This document shows positions 63,899 through 64,000 of a DNA stretch of 64,000 nucleotides, one piece after another (position 1 is the stretch's first letter; every line of letters starts with the position of its first letter). Made by a program: the position numbers and the translations under genes. This DNA is from Fibrobacter sp. Its GTDB lineage: Bacteria; Fibrobacterota; Fibrobacteria; Fibrobacterales; Fibrobacteraceae. The stretch lies in NCBI GenBank assembly GCA_024398965.1, contig JAKSIF010000005.1:1-64000 (forward strand), read 5' to 3'. Under the pieces are notes generated by a model. That model had not been told where the DNA came from. It ran no database searches and saw only the letters and a program-made list of their open reading frames with translations.

Positions 63899-64000
63899 TT
63901 ATTTTCTAATGCCGAACTTGATGGCGCGTTCGCCCTGAACCTTCAGGACGTATACGCCGTTGTTCAAGACATTCAGTTCCACAGTATTGCCAGCAGAAGC
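63899..64000 (-). CDS. 3' end of an exported protein with sorting-like C-terminal tail (partial)
   Basis: Only the last 33 codons are in the window. The sequence ends NTVELNVLNNGVYVLKVQG then IKFGIRK and a TAA stop, the same pattern (short strand, G-x-Y-V/I-x-K/R-V, basic end) as the tails of the GH43, GH16 and GLUG-repeat proteins here. It is therefore probably the terminal sorting domain of another secreted protein whose body lies to the right. Confidence 0.8.
   Translation of the reverse strand, partial: ASAGNTVELNVLNNGVYVLKVQGERAIKFGIRK

Overview
The window looks like a chromosomal segment of a Fibrobacter-type bacterium (Fibrobacteres, FCB group). The evidence is two Fibrobacter succinogenes major-paralogous domains in one lipoprotein, plant-polysaccharide hydrolases with Ser-rich linkers and C-terminal sorting-like tails, a malate dehydrogenase and C4-dicarboxylate carrier suited to succinate fermentation, and promoter motifs close to the Bacteroidetes-type TAnnTTTG consensus. 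I see no intact tRNA or rRNA genes, insertion sequences, prophage or CRISPR array.

Layout. 1-19145 (minus): the N-terminal 6381 codons of one giant secreted repeat protein that runs off the left edge. It has a signal peptide, a GLUG-like beta-helix, about twenty InlB B-repeats mixed with MucBP-like units, an array of unrecognised ~75-80 residue repeats, and a long MBG/Ig-like array. 19446-25653 (minus): a GH43 arabinanase, an MscS channel, a Dcu-type dicarboxylate transporter and malate dehydrogenase, with a 586-bp spacer rich in hairpins and palindromes. 25806-32330: a TauE/SafE-like permease, a YfcE phosphoesterase, a secreted GLUG/InlB-repeat protein, a YhcC radical SAM protein and ArgH. 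32677-34417: two exported Fibrobacter-type proteins. 34523-40143: a six-gene operon encoding a MotA/ExbB-like channel with a ~400-residue coiled-coil tail, a MotB/OmpA-like partner and four proteins without a clear function. It resembles the ZorA/ZorB part of Zorya but has no recognisable Zorya effector.

40210-56983 (minus) holds almost a full set for siroheme-dependent (Ahb) heme synthesis: hemA, hemC, a cobA-hemD fusion, a CbiX/SirB-SirC-like fusion, hemB, hemL, a fused siroheme decarboxylase (AhbA-AhbB-like), ahbC and ahbD. Protoporphyrin-route genes are absent from the window. A RelB/YoeB toxin-antitoxin pair sits between hemB and hemL, bracketed by two terminators with the same stem. Short dispersed repeats have entered the coding frames of several of these genes. 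An LpoB-like lipoprotein lies directly upstream of ahbC. The right end carries a small basic protein, mnmG, an FKBP_N-thioredoxin lipoprotein, proS, a DUF2914 membrane protein and the 3' end of another exported protein.

Two themes cut across the region. At least five genes (mscS, hemA, hemL, the stator-operon leader and the DUF2914 gene) carry a TAnnTTTG-like motif only 4-5 nt before the start codon and have no Shine-Dalgarno sequence, which suggests leaderless mRNAs. Several families of small repeats (27-bp, 36-bp, a pair of 18-bp palindromes 55 bp apart, and the TCAGAATGAC family) occupy spacers and sometimes genes.
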